A stretch of 64,000 nucleotides of DNA, taken from assembly GCF_900102635.1 (NCBI RefSeq), contig NZ_FMZQ01000005.1, positions 124,001 through 188,000 of the forward strand, given 5' to 3'. Position numbers and translations under genes: made by a program. Source of the DNA: Ectopseudomonas chengduensis. Lineage in GTDB: Bacteria > Pseudomonadota > Gammaproteobacteria > Pseudomonadales > Pseudomonadaceae. Every line of letters starts with the position of its first letter. Position 1 is the stretch's first letter. Under the pieces are notes generated by a model. The model did no database searches and was not told the origin of the DNA. It saw only the letters and a list, made by a program, of their open reading frames with translations. Shown here one piece after another: positions 9,189 through 17,812 of this stretch.

Positions 9189-10466
9189 ATGGCACGCCCA
9201 GTCACCCCTCTGACAGATTCCAAGTGTGAGGCTGCCAAGCCGCGCGAGAAGGAATACAAGCTGTTCGATGGTCAGGGCCTGTACCTGGCTGTGAAGCCCA
9301 GCGGTTCCAAGGTGTGGCGCTTCAAGTTCACCCGGCCCGATGATAGGGCGGGGCTGGCCACTTTCGGCAACTACCCAGCGCTGACCCTGAAGGCCGCCCG
9401 TGATCGGCGTGCTTCTGCCCTGGAGCTGCTGGCCCACGATCAAGACCCGATAGAGACCGCCAGGCTCGCAAAGATCGAAGCCACCAATGCCCGCGCCAAC
9501 ACCTTCAAGGCCATGGCCGAGGAATGGCATGCGGCCTGTTCCCTCAAGTGGTCGCCAGGGCATGCCGCCACGGTGTGGCGCAACCTCGAGTTGCACGTAT
9601 TGCCGGTGCTCGGTGCGCGCCCGCTGGGTGAGCTCAAAACCCGGGATCTGATGCAGCCGCTCAAGGCCGTGGAGAAGCGCGGCACCCTGGAGCTGGCTGG
9701 CCGGCTGCGCCAGTACATCACCGGGGTCATGCGTATGGCAGTGCAGCATGGGCTGATCGACAGTAACCCGGCCAACGACCTGGTGGGCGCCACGGCCACC
9801 CGCAAGAGTGCCCACCGGCCCGCCTTGCCACTGGATCGCCTACCCGAGCTGCTGCAGCGTATCAAGGCCGATTCCGGCCGGGCGCTGACCCGGCATGCGG
9901 TATCGCTCACCCTGCTGGTGTTTATCCGCTCCAGCGAGCTGCGTTTTGCCCGTTGGAGTGAGATCGACACCGTCCGGGCCATGTGGGAGATACCCGGCCA
10001 GCGCGAGGCCATCGAGGGCGTCAAGTTCTCCCACCGCGGCGCCAAGATGGGGACTCCGCACCTGGTACCGCTGAGCCGCCAGACACTGGAGCTGCTGGAA
10101 CAGGTACGCCAGCTTACCGGCCGTTTCGATCTGGTGTTCCCCGGCGACCATTACCACCACAAGCCCATGAGCGAGAACACCATCAACAAGGCCCTGCGCC
10201 GTATGGGTTATGACACCAAGGTTGATCTGTGCGGCCACGGCTTCCGCACTATGGCCTGTTCCGCCTTGGTGGAGTCGGGGCTATGGTCGAAGGATGCCGT
10301 TGAAAGGCGGATGAGCCACCAAGAGCGCGACACGGTGCGTGGCGCCTACATCCACAAGGCAGAGCACCTGCAGGAACGCCGGCTGATGTGCCAGTGGTGG
10401 GCCGACTACCTCGATGCCAACCGGCAGCAGCACGTCACCCCATACGATTTCGCCCACCGTTGGTAA
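9189..10466 (+). CDS. P4-type tyrosine recombinase (integrase)
   Basis: 425-aa site-specific integrase with the usual layout: an N-terminal arm-type DNA-binding domain (LTDSKCEAAKPREKEYKLFDGQGLYL), a central SAM-like core-binding domain (about residues 100-190), and a C-terminal catalytic domain. Catalytic residues can be seen: the first Arg in IRSSELRFARW, the HGFR box (GHGFRTMA), a late His (SHQERD) and the Tyr in RGAYIH, so the enzyme looks intact. It lies directly downstream of tRNA-Arg in the same direction, the standard island-end arrangement. No other phage or island genes follow before housekeeping genes resume near 11.07 kb, so it seems to be the survivor of a decayed integrative element. 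Confidence 0.93.
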   Translation: MARPVTPLTDSKCEAAKPREKEYKLFDGQGLYLAVKPSGSKVWRFKFTRPDDRAGLATFGNYPALTLKAARDRRASALELLAHDQDPIETARLAKIEATNARANTFKAMAEEWHAACSLKWSPGHAATVWRNLELHVLPVLGARPLGELKTRDLMQPLKAVEKRGTLELAGRLRQYITGVMRMAVQHGLIDSNPANDLVGATATRKSAHRPALPLDRLPELLQRIKADSGRALTRHAVSLTLLVFIRSSELRFARWSEIDTVRAMWEIPGQREAIEGVKFSHRGAKMGTPHLVPLSRQTLELLEQVRQLTGRFDLVFPGDHYHHKPMSENTINKALRRMGYDTKVDLCGHGFRTMACSALVESGLWSKDAVERRMSHQERDTVRGAYIHKAEHLQERRLMCQWWADYLDANRQQHVTPYDFAHRW

Positions 10467-10699
10467 GGGGTCGGCAACGTGGTGCCGGTCAACTTCGGCA
10501 AGTCGGTTTGAGCATGCAAACCCATACCCCTGAAAAATTCCTTGTTCTTGGTGTGATTGGTGTTCCTAGAATGCTTGGAGCCAGTAACCACGGGGCTTTC
10601 AGCGATGGAGCACAAGAGCGAACAGACAGGAACACGGGCGGCAATGAACACCTGTTGTGTTCCGGCGTCCTGCCTCAAAAAGGCCGATTCGGCCTGCTC
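10467..10699. other. Decayed island sequence after integrase
   Basis: No convincing gene. A 34-codon frame starts at 10605 (MEHKSEQTGTRAAM...) without a clear ribosome site, and a short AGGCC-GATTC-GGCCT palindrome lies near 10680. No second copy of the tRNA 3' end was found. Confidence 0.5.
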
Positions 10700-11030
10700 T
10701 TGCCTGTAAAGGAGCTGATCTACCAAGAGGTTTGGGGGATTGTTGCTGGCCTGCAACATCATTCGTCGTGAAGCCAGTCAGGCAGCCGTCGCCTTTGGCC
10801 GCTCCCCAAGCGACATCCGCTTCAAGCCGGTGGCCCACTACATCGCCGTGCAATTGATCGTGATGGCAGCGGCCAACCCGATTTCAGCAACAGGACAACG
10901 CTTATCAGCGTTGAGGGCAGGAGTCGGCGGGCTGTTTCTGGATCACCGCCCAAGGCCATCAAGAGCAAGGACGGTGAAGATTTCAAAGACCCGCTACCCG
11001 GTGGATCGCAAGGCTGCTCCGCTTAAGTGA
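10700..11030 (+). pseudogene. 3' remnant of an IS4-family transposase, frameshifted
   Basis: The last ~95 residues (LLACNIIRREASQAAVAFGR ... TVKISKTRYPVDRKAAPLK) match the C-terminus of IS4-family transposases as I know them, including the diagnostic KISKTRYPV...APLK end. Upstream, the matching segment ELIYQEVWGI lies in a different frame: an extra base near 10740 separates it from LLACNII, so the gene is frameshifted. The 5' three quarters of the transposase are absent, and I see no terminal inverted repeats. It is a dead fragment. Confidence 0.75.
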
Positions 11031-11075
11031 ACAGCATTACACGCGAGGTGGGCCTTGCTATCAACGCGGCGGGTC

Positions 11076-12299
11076 TCAGCTGTCCTTACGCTCTTGTGCC
11101 ATGCAGGCCGCTGCGGTGAACAGTACGTCGGTGGAGGAGTTCAGTGCAGTTTCCGCCGAGTCCTGAACGATGCCGATGATGAAACCGATGGCGACGATCT
11201 GCATGGCCACGTCGTTGGGAATACCGAACAGGCTGCAGGCCAGCGGGATCAGCAGCAGCGAGCCGCCGGCCACGCCGGAGGCGCCGCAGGCACTGATCGA
11301 GGCCAGCACGCTCAGCAGCAGGGCGGTGGGTAGATCGACGGGGATGCCCAGGGTGTGCACTGCAGCCATGGTCAGCACGGTGATGGTGATGGCGGCACCG
11401 GCCATGTTGATGGTGGCGCCCAGCGGAATGGAGACCGAGTAGGTTTCTTCGTGCAGGCCCAGGCGCTGGCTCAGTTGCAGGTTGACCGGAATGTTGGCGG
11501 CCGAGCTACGGGTGAAGAAAGCGGTGATGCCGCTTTCGCGCAGGCAGGTGAACACCAGCGGGTAGGGGTTGCGACGGATCTTCCAGTACACCAGCGCCGG
11601 GTTGACCACCAGGGCCACCAGCAGCATGCAGCCGACCAGCACCACCAGCAGGTGCAGATAACCGAGCAGGGCGTCGAAGCCGGATTCGGCGAGGGTGGCG
11701 GCGACCAGGCCGAAGATCCCCAGCGGCGCCAGGCGGATCACCAGCTTGACGATGGCAGTCACACCGTTGGACAGTTCGCCCAGCAGTTGTTTGCTACCGG
11801 CGCTGGCATGGCGGAAGGCGAAGCCGAGGCCGATAGCCCAGGCCAGGATACCGATGAAGTTACCATTCAGCAGGGCATTGACCGGGTTGTCGACCACGTT
11901 CATCAGCAGCGTCTTGAGCACCTCGCCGATGCCGCCGGGGGGCGTCAGTTCAGCAGCCTGGCTGCTCAGTACCAGCGACGACGGGAAGGCGAAGCTGGCC
12001 ACCACCGCGACCAGGGCGGCGCTGAAGGTACCGATCAGGTACATCAGCAGGATCGGGCGGATATGCGTCTGTTGGCCTTGCTGGTGGTTGGCGATGGACG
12101 ACATCACCAGGATGAACACCAGTACCGGGGCGACGGCCTTGAGCGCCGAGACGAACACGTTACCGATGAAGCCGACGGACAGTGCTGCCTGCGGGGCGAT
12201 TACGGCCAGAGCGATACCTGCCAGCAGGCCGATGATGATCTGCGTCACCAGGCTGGTGCGGTTGAGTAGCTGCAGGGCAGGGTGAAGGGCTTGGGACAT
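11076..12299 (-). CDS. sstT: Serine/threonine:sodium symporter SstT
   Basis: 407-aa inner-membrane transporter of the dicarboxylate/amino acid:cation symporter family, close to the usual SstT length (about 410). It imports serine and threonine with sodium. Visible family features are the N-terminal helix [20 protein letters not shown], the serine-rich re-entrant loop [16 protein letters not shown], the sodium/substrate segment [19 protein letters not shown], and the last helix region [24 protein letters not shown]. The start ATG at 12299 opens [18 protein letters not shown]. It is monocistronic and divergent from the MFS gene. Confidence 0.95.
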   Translation of the reverse strand: MSQALHPALQLLNRTSLVTQIIIGLLAGIALAVIAPQAALSVGFIGNVFVSALKAVAPVLVFILVMSSIANHQQGQQTHIRPILLMYLIGTFSAALVAVVASFAFPSSLVLSSQAAELTPPGGIGEVLKTLLMNVVDNPVNALLNGNFIGILAWAIGLGFAFRHASAGSKQLLGELSNGVTAIVKLVIRLAPLGIFGLVAATLAESGFDALLGYLHLLVVLVGCMLLVALVVNPALVYWKIRRNPYPLVFTCLRESGITAFFTRSSAANIPVNLQLSQRLGLHEETYSVSIPLGATINMAGAAITITVLTMAAVHTLGIPVDLPTALLLSVLASISACGASGVAGGSLLLIPLACSLFGIPNDVAMQIVAIGFIIGIVQDSAETALNSSTDVLFTAAACMAQERKDS

Positions 12300-12763
12300 C
12301 GCGAGTTCTCTGGTTGCTGGGCGCGTTGCAAGTGGCGTCGGGCCTGGTTCGAGAGGTTTTTCGGTAGTGCCATGGAGAGCAGGCCGAAAAAATAGCGCGC
12401 GACTCTAGCACAGCCGGATCGGGGTTCGTGCGCTGGACGGGCATCTGGACGACAGGGCGCAAGCCCATGTCGCATCTCTACAAGGCTTGTCTGCCGGCTC
12501 TGCCAGGTAGTTGCCGGGGCGGATCAGCAAACCTGCGGCTGGCAGGGTGTGACCCGTGGTCGCTCGAAGAACAGGAAGAATTGAGGCTACGCTGTACCCT
12601 GTGCGGCGCAAGCGAGCGTCTGAATCGTGATGAGTTGGCAATCGAACTGTTCGTTTTCCAGGGCATCGAAAGTTGCATCGCCCGCACGCCCCAAGGGCGC
12701 CGTCCTAGCCGCGCAGGCCCGCCGCCATTCCCGGTTTCCGTGCACAAGGAGCTTTACCCGTCA
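12300..12763. other. 464-bp divergent spacer between sstT and the MFS gene
   Basis: Holds the promoters of both flanking genes, but I could not assign either confidently. The MFS frame stays open upstream to 12428, but the extra residues (MRWTGIWTTGRKP...) are arginine/proline-rich, lack transporter features and look non-coding. No RNA structure or repeat stands out. Confidence 0.4.
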
Positions 12764-14071
12764 ATGCGCTTGATCTGGAAGTCATTCCGCTCGCTCTATT
12801 TCGCCACCTTGCTGATGTTGCTCGGCTCTGGCCTGCTCAGTACCTACCTGGCCCTGCGTCTGGCTGACACCGTGGATGGTCTCTGGGTCGGTGCGCTGAT
12901 GGCGGCCAATTACTTTGGCCTTGTGCTCGGCGGCAAGCTGGGGCATCGACTGATCGGTCGGGTGGGGCATATCCGTGCTTACGTGGCCTGTGCCGGCGTG
13001 GTCACGGCGGCTGTGCTGGGCCATGGGCTGATCGAGTGGCTGCCATTCTGGCTGTTTCTGCGCATGCTGGTGGGCCTGGGCATGATGTGTCAGTACATGG
13101 TCATCGAGAGCTGGCTCAACGAGCAGGCCGAAGCCACGCAGCGTGGCCTGGTGTTCAGCGGGTACATGGGGGCTTCCTACCTGGGCCTGATTCTTGGGCA
13201 GCTGGCGCTGGTGGTGCATCCGACGCTGGGTCTGGAATTGCTCATGTTGGTCGCCCTGTGCTTCGCCTTGTGTCTGGTGCCCGTAGCGCTGACCCGGCGT
13301 TTACACCCGGCGCCCTTGCATCCGGCACCGCTGGAGCTGCGCTTCTTCCTCAGTCGCGTGCCGCTGTCGCTGACCGCTATCGCCGTGGCTGGCCTGTTGA
13401 TCGGTTCTTTTTATGGCCTGGCGCCTTTGTACGCCACTCGGATGGGGCTATCGACCGAGCAGGTGGGGCTGTTCATGGGCAGCTGCATCCTGGCGGGTCT
13501 CCTGGTGCAGTGGCCGCTGGGCTGGCTTTCCGATCGACATGACCGCGTGCGCCTGATTCGTGGCTGTTCGGTCTTGCTGCTGCTGGCTGCCTTGCCGTTG
13601 GCGGCACTGCCACAGGTATTTCTCGGCCTGCTGTTCGGTGTCGGTTTTTTGGTCAGCATGATGCAATTCAGCCTCTACCCACTGGCCGTGGCCCTGGCCA
13701 ATGACCATGTCGAGCCGGAGCGGCGGGTATCACTGACGGCCATGCTGTTGGTGACATTCGGTGTTGGTGCCTGCATCGGTCCATTATTGGCGGGTGTATT
13801 GATGCGTTTTTATGGCGCCAACATGCTCTATGTGTTTGTCAGTGTCTGTGCGCTGATCCTGGTCTGGCGTATTCGCCCAGAGGTCGTCACCCATCAGCAT
13901 CAGGTCGATGATGCGCCACTGCAGCATATGGCCATGCCGGGTAACGTCACCAGCTCGCCGCTGGTCGCTGCGCTCGACCCGAGGGTCGATGAGCAGACGG
14001 TACAGGAGCAGATGCAGGAGCCAGCTGCGGCGGGCGAGGAGGAGGTTGAGCCGGACGTGAAGCGGGGGTAG
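12764..14071 (+). CDS. MFS transporter (YcaD-like)
   Basis: 435-aa major facilitator with about twelve hydrophobic helices. It begins with the first helix, MRLIWKSFRSLYFATLLMLL, and shows the loop 2-3 motif GGKLGHRLIGRVGH and its second-half equivalent WPLGWLSDRHDRVRL. The mid-protein segment MVIESWLNEQAEATQRG resembles the YcaD/UmpA-like subgroup. I use ATG 12764, with AAGGAG upstream at slightly long spacing; earlier in-frame starts would add a non-membrane N-terminal stretch. The last 45 residues are hydrophilic and acidic (DEQTVQEQMQEPAAAGEEEVE), probably a cytosolic tail. Substrate unknown. Confidence 0.85.
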   Translation: MRLIWKSFRSLYFATLLMLLGSGLLSTYLALRLADTVDGLWVGALMAANYFGLVLGGKLGHRLIGRVGHIRAYVACAGVVTAAVLGHGLIEWLPFWLFLRMLVGLGMMCQYMVIESWLNEQAEATQRGLVFSGYMGASYLGLILGQLALVVHPTLGLELLMLVALCFALCLVPVALTRRLHPAPLHPAPLELRFFLSRVPLSLTAIAVAGLLIGSFYGLAPLYATRMGLSTEQVGLFMGSCILAGLLVQWPLGWLSDRHDRVRLIRGCSVLLLLAALPLAALPQVFLGLLFGVGFLVSMMQFSLYPLAVALANDHVEPERRVSLTAMLLVTFGVGACIGPLLAGVLMRFYGANMLYVFVSVCALILVWRIRPEVVTHQHQVDDAPLQHMAMPGNVTSSPLVAALDPRVDEQTVQEQMQEPAAAGEEEVEPDVKRG

Positions 14072-14087
14072 TCCGCCGCCAGACTTT

Positions 14088-14143
14088 GTAGGGTGGGCTT
14101 TAGCCCACGGCGGCCTCCCTTGGTGGGCTGAAGCCCACCCTAC
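14088..14143. repeat. Inverted pair of GTAGGGTGGGCTT-type palindromic repeats
   Basis: Two units facing each other (14088-14108 and 14122-14143), each itself palindromic (GTGGGCTTTAGCCCAC; GTGGGCTGAAGCCCAC), and together able to form one long hairpin between the convergent MFS and flgZ genes. REP-like intergenic repeat that may also stop transcription from both sides. Confidence 0.8.
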
Positions 14144-14171
14144 GGGCTTTGCGCGAATGGAGGGGGTGGGC

Positions 14172-14921
14172 TCAGAAGGGGCCGTCGCTCTCGGTGCGAC
14201 GCGCCTCGCGTTGCAGCTGATAGACGAAGCGCTCGACCTGACGTTGCTCAAGGCCGTTCAAGCGATGAAAACGAGTGCCGACGAAGGTCATGTCGACCTT
14301 GTCCTCGTATTGCACGTGACGTAACTCCACGGCGCAGGTCATGTTGCCGAAGGGCAGATAGGCGGTGAGTCGCTCGTGTACCTGGCCATTGCTCAATTGC
14401 TGGCTGAGGTTGCCGGCGAAACGCAGTTTGCAGCCGGTGGCCGAGATGTCCAGCAGATGGCCTGGCAGCGACTCGCGCAGTTTGTCACCATTGAGTACAA
14501 CCTTGACCAGATCGCTTTGTTTCAATTGTGCGCGAAAGGCGCTGCGGCGCTGGTGATAGATTACCTCACTGGGTAGCGGCGCCCAGTAGCAGGGGGCTCC
14601 CTCGAGCTCGCCGAGCTGCACGTCATGATCACAGGTCCAGGCGACGCGTACCCCGTCGCGAAACGCTTCTATGTTGAAGGTTTCACCCTGCTTGAGAAAA
14701 CGCTCACCATCGTTGGGGATGATTTCGTCCAGTGCCACGCGAGCACGGTCTTTATCGATTTCAACCAGGTAGCTTTGGAAGCGCAGGTCGCGCCCCTTGA
14801 ACTGAATGATCAGGGGGTCATGGTTCTGTTGCAGTTGACGCAGGATGGCAATGATCTCGACGGATGTCTTGAGCACCTTGGGCGGCTGAGGACCGCTCTC
14901 GTCGTTGAACGCGCTGGACAC
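14172..14921 (-). CDS. flgZ: Flagellar brake protein FlgZ/YcgR (PilZ, c-di-GMP receptor)
   Basis: 249-aa c-di-GMP effector that slows the flagellar motor when c-di-GMP is high. The N-terminal YcgR domain spans residues about 15-115, and the C-terminal PilZ domain about 120-240. The c-di-GMP-binding signatures are intact: the RxxxR box in YHQRRSAFR and the D/NxSxxG box in DISATGCKLRF. The start is GTG at 14921, with GGAG 11 bases upstream. It is the last gene of the leftward flgA-flgM-flgN-flgZ group, the order known in other Pseudomonas, so it is probably made together with late flagellar products. Confidence 0.93.
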   Translation of the reverse strand: MSSAFNDESGPQPPKVLKTSVEIIAILRQLQQNHDPLIIQFKGRDLRFQSYLVEIDKDRARVALDEIIPNDGERFLKQGETFNIEAFRDGVRVAWTCDHDVQLGELEGAPCYWAPLPSEVIYHQRRSAFRAQLKQSDLVKVVLNGDKLRESLPGHLLDISATGCKLRFAGNLSQQLSNGQVHERLTAYLPFGNMTCAVELRHVQYEDKVDMTFVGTRFHRLNGLEQRQVERFVYQLQREARRTESDGPF

Positions 14922-15011
14922 AGGACGGAACTCTCCGGTTCATGAGCTATAACGGCACTAGCATACTGGCAGAGTGCCTGCATGTCCCTGTGCTTTTTGT
15001 TGGGGGATGGC

Positions 15012-15479
15012 TCAGGCCTGGCTGAGCGGTCTTTGCTGCGCGATTCTAGCGGCACCGCCGCGGCTGTCATAGAGGCCGGGTGTCTCTGCGCCGCGCAGAA
15101 TACCAAGGACGCTGCCGACCGAGGCCTGGTTGGCGCGAATCAAACGCCCATTGCGTAGATTGGCCTCCTGGCAGCGCTGCAGGAGAGCGGACAGCTCCTC
15201 ACTGCGTACCAGCAACTGATCACCTACGGAGGACTTGCTCGCCAGCGCAGTGAGCCCTTCGCGATCTGCACTCAGACCGGCGTTTTGCAGCAGACGGCTG
15301 CGCTCGTTGCCGTGCTGTTGAAGCAGGGCAAGCAGAGGTTGTTTTTCACTGAGCAGGCTGTCGAGGCGCGGCAGGTCGCGTTCGGTGAGGGCCTGGAATT
15401 CGTTATCGATCAGCTCAAGCAATTGCTCGGCGGTGCCGATATCGTTGGTGAAGAGGTCAAGCAAGGCTGTGTCGTTCAT
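15012..15479 (-). CDS. flgN: FlgN, export chaperone for hook-associated proteins
   Basis: 155-aa alpha-helical protein of the FlgN family, which keeps FlgK and FlgL soluble and delivers them to the flagellar export gate. Visible features are the helical hairpin region ELIDNEFQALTERDLPRLDSLLSEKQPLL and the C-terminal segment EANLRNGRLIRANQASVGSVLGILRG, typical of the FlgN substrate-binding helix. It lies 50 bases downstream of flgM in the same operon. Confidence 0.92.
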   Translation of the reverse strand: MNDTALLDLFTNDIGTAEQLLELIDNEFQALTERDLPRLDSLLSEKQPLLALLQQHGNERSRLLQNAGLSADREGLTALASKSSVGDQLLVRSEELSALLQRCQEANLRNGRLIRANQASVGSVLGILRGAETPGLYDSRGGAARIAQQRPLSQA

Positions 15480-15529
15480 GGCGGGCTCTTGGGGGTCGGG
15501 CGTCCAACACCCCCAGCGCAGCCCTGAGA

Positions 15530-15865
15530 CTAGCGCTGGGATTCGAAGTCGAGCAGTTTCTGGGCGACGCGTTTGCTGTCGACCTGATAGCTGCCATCAG
15601 CAATGGCCTGTTTCAGCTGGGCCACACGCTCCTTGTTGACGATGGGCTGATCACGCAGCTTCTCGCCGATTGTTTGCAACTGCTGTGCCTCACGGCTCAG
15701 TTGTACCGATTCACCGCTCTTGGTGTTGGTCTGTTCATCAGTACCGGTGACAGGCGCTTTGTTCGGCTGTGCCGACTCATTGCGATTGCCAGCCTGAGTC
15801 GCGCCGGTACGTCCCGCATTGGCGGGCGTATTGGCATTGTTCAGCCGGTTGAAGTCGATGACCAT
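15530..15865 (-). CDS. flgM: FlgM, anti-sigma-28 factor
   Basis: 111-aa anti-sigma factor that binds FliA until the hook is complete and is then exported. The start is ATG 15865 ([10 protein letters not shown]) with GAGG nine bases upstream; the reading frame remains open further upstream but the extra residues have no family match. The N-terminal half is a disordered, polar export region. The C-terminal half has the sigma-binding helices ([17 protein letters not shown] and [19 protein letters not shown]). A strong FliA-type promoter lies directly upstream, giving the expected feedback loop. Confidence 0.94.
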   Translation of the reverse strand: MVIDFNRLNNANTPANAGRTGATQAGNRNESAQPNKAPVTGTDEQTNTKSGESVQLSREAQQLQTIGEKLRDQPIVNKERVAQLKQAIADGSYQVDSKRVAQKLLDFESQR

Positions 15866-15905
15866 GATGCAGAACCTCGGACGATATGGTGGACGCTTGC
15901 CATGC

Positions 15906-15932
15906 TTCTCGGCTGCTGCCGGGAAAACTTTA
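15906..15932 (-). promoter_or_regulatory. FliA (sigma-28) promoter of flgM
   Basis: On the minus strand TAAAGTTT, 11 bases, GCCGAGAA: one mismatch to the FliA consensus TAAAGTTT-N11-GCCGATAA. The predicted start is about 34 bases before the flgM ATG. Confidence 0.82.
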
Positions 15933-16000
15933 GGATTAATTTCATCGCGTCGTTTAACAGTGTAGGGAATCGCCACGTCTTTGCGCTACAAGAAACATGC

Positions 16001-16759
16001 CTACATGGGTACTTCCACTTGCCCAGGCCCGACAACGCGGGCTCGAACGACTCGCTGCGAACGCAGGTTACGCACGTTGATCTGTTCGCCTGGAGCACCA
16101 TCGGTCAGAGCTTCGCCGGGCATACGGACACTCACGCTAGCGCCGCGAGCGCTGATCACCACCTGGTCGCCGCGCCGAATGACCTCGGCTATTTGCAGAT
16201 GAGTCGAAAGAAGAATCTGGTCACTACCGAGCTGGCGCGTCAATTTTTTGCCGATCGCCTGATTCAGGTCGGTGAGAAAGTTCTGACCCAATTGACCGAC
16301 ATCGCGTTCAACCAGGCTCAAATCCGTAGCTTTGACTACGCTCATGCGCTTGAGCGGGCGAGTCAGTACGACAATGGGGCGATACAAGCGCACTTCAGCG
16401 GGCACGAATACTGTCCACGGAGCGCTGCCGTCACAGCGCACGCGCGTAGTGACACGGCCCAGCGGCTGCGCCGGGCTTTCCAGCGTGGTGGTCAGCGGCT
16501 GATCGCACAGAGGCAGGCGTAACCGTGGGTCGAGACGGTTGACGCGAATCTCATGGCGGCCCTGAATTTCGCTACGCTGTAGATATTCAGTGGTCGCCTG
16601 CTCAAGAAAGGCCTCGGTGGCGCCGATAAGTTGTTCAGTGCTGGTGAAGGTGGCAGCCGCCGTAGCGCTGTAGCCGAGTGTCGGCAAAGCGAGTAAAACG
16701 GGCAAAGGGGCAAGGCACTTTGCTAGTAGCTGACGGAATGATGACGTTCTCTGCTTCAT
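16001..16759 (-). CDS. flgA: FlgA, P-ring assembly chaperone
   Basis: 252-aa periplasmic chaperone for FlgI polymerisation into the P ring. The N-terminal signal peptide (about residues 1-33, hydrophobic core LAPLPVLLALPTLGYSATA) is followed by the SAF/FlgA domain, with the conserved segments RVNRLDPRLRLPLC, WTVFVPAEVRLYRPIVV and the C-terminal GDQVVISARG...APGEQINVRNL. The start is ATG 16759; the upstream in-frame TTG 16765 adds two residues. It heads the leftward flgA-flgM-flgN-flgZ set. The candidate sigma-54 promoter upstream would start the RNA almost at the ATG (see findings). Confidence 0.93.
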   Translation of the reverse strand: MKQRTSSFRQLLAKCLAPLPVLLALPTLGYSATAAATFTSTEQLIGATEAFLEQATTEYLQRSEIQGRHEIRVNRLDPRLRLPLCDQPLTTTLESPAQPLGRVTTRVRCDGSAPWTVFVPAEVRLYRPIVVLTRPLKRMSVVKATDLSLVERDVGQLGQNFLTDLNQAIGKKLTRQLGSDQILLSTHLQIAEVIRRGDQVVISARGASVSVRMPGEALTDGAPGEQINVRNLRSQRVVRARVVGPGQVEVPM

Positions 16760-16770
16760 AAGCAATGCAA

Positions 16771-16787
16771 AGCAAGCCCCGTGCCGC
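16771..16787 (-). promoter_or_regulatory. Candidate sigma-54 promoter of flgA
   Basis: On the minus strand CGGCACGGGGCTTGCT, with GG and GC at the correct spacing and a near-consensus match (T to C at the first base). The predicted transcription start is about 16760. Confidence 0.6.
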
Positions 16788-16836
16788 CTGCTAGGCTCAA
16801 CGGGGTAGGCGTTACTGGATAAGAAGGAGTCCGGGC

Positions 16837-17769
16837 ATGGCCGGGTTGATGGATTCGGTTAACCAGCGCACTCAGTTGGTGGGACAGAACCGCTTGGAGT
16901 TGTTGCTGTTTCGCCTGGAAGGCCCACAGCTTTACGGTATCAACGTATTCAAGGTGAAAGAGGTGCTGCAATGCCCGAAACTCACCATCATGCCCAAATC
17001 AAGTCCGGTGGTGCGGGGGGTGGCCAACATTCGCGGGGGCACCATCCCGATTCTCGATCTTTCCATCGCTACCGGCCGTGCCGCGCTGGAAGATCTGAAG
17101 ACCAGCTTCGTGATCATCACCGAGTACAACACCAAGGTTCAGGGTTTTCTGGTGCGCTCGGTCGAACGTATCGTCAACATGAACTGGGAGGAGATCCATC
17201 CGCCACCCAAGGGCACCGGACGCGATCACTACCTGACAGCAGTCACGCGGCTCGACCAGCAGTTGGTCGAGATCATCGATGTCGAGAAGATTCTTGCCGA
17301 AGTCGCGCCGACCTCGGAAGTGATCTCCGCTGGCGTCATCGATGATCAGGTGCAGAGTCAGGCGGTGACCAAGCATGTGCTGATCGTCGATGACTCCTCG
17401 GTGGCGCGCAAACAGGTTTTGCGCTGCCTGCAGACCGTTGGCGTCGAGGTGACGGCGCTGAACGATGGCCGCGAGGCACTCAATTACCTCAAGAAAATGG
17501 CCGACGAGGGGCATAATCCCGACAAGGAACTGCTGATGCTGATTTCCGACATCGAGATGCCCGAGATGGACGGATATACGCTGACCACGGAGATTCGTAG
17601 CGATCCGCGCATGCAGAAGCTGCATATCCTCCTGCATACTTCGCTTTCCGGTGTGTTCAACCAGGCGATGGTGAAGAAGGTCGGCGCTGACGACTTCCTC
17701 GCCAAGTTCAAGCCGGATGATCTGGCGGCGCGGGTGGTCGAGCGCATTCGGGTAGCGGATGGGGGCTGA
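16837..17769 (+). CDS. cheV: CheV-type chemotaxis coupling/response-regulator protein
   Basis: 310-aa cytosolic scaffold protein linking receptors to the CheA kinase. A CheW-like domain spans residues about 15-160 (LLLFRLEGPQLYGINVFKVKEV, VVRGVANIRGGTIPILDL). A receiver domain spans about 182-308, with the acid pair in HVLIVDDSSVARK, the phosphoacceptor Asp in LISDIEMPEMDG, and a conserved Lys in DDFLAKFKPDD. AAGGAG precedes the ATG. It stands in tandem with cheR and divergent from flgA, the same arrangement as the flgM-flgA-cheV-cheR group of P. aeruginosa. Confidence 0.95.
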   Translation: MAGLMDSVNQRTQLVGQNRLELLLFRLEGPQLYGINVFKVKEVLQCPKLTIMPKSSPVVRGVANIRGGTIPILDLSIATGRAALEDLKTSFVIITEYNTKVQGFLVRSVERIVNMNWEEIHPPPKGTGRDHYLTAVTRLDQQLVEIIDVEKILAEVAPTSEVISAGVIDDQVQSQAVTKHVLIVDDSSVARKQVLRCLQTVGVEVTALNDGREALNYLKKMADEGHNPDKELLMLISDIEMPEMDGYTLTTEIRSDPRMQKLHILLHTSLSGVFNQAMVKKVGADDFLAKFKPDDLAARVVERIRVADGG

Positions 17770-17812
17770 GGGACAAACCTTGGTGAACGTTATGGTTGGT
17801 GAGGCGGCACTA

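Noticed and set aside
10605..10709. 34-codon cysteine-containing ORF between integrase and IS4 remnant
   Set aside because: No ribosome site, no recognisable similarity, lies in decayed sequence; more likely chance.
12428..12763. N-terminal extension of the MFS gene with a CTLCGASE segment
   Set aside because: The extension is non-membrane, Arg/Pro-rich and not typical of the family; a start at 12764 gives a normal first helix.
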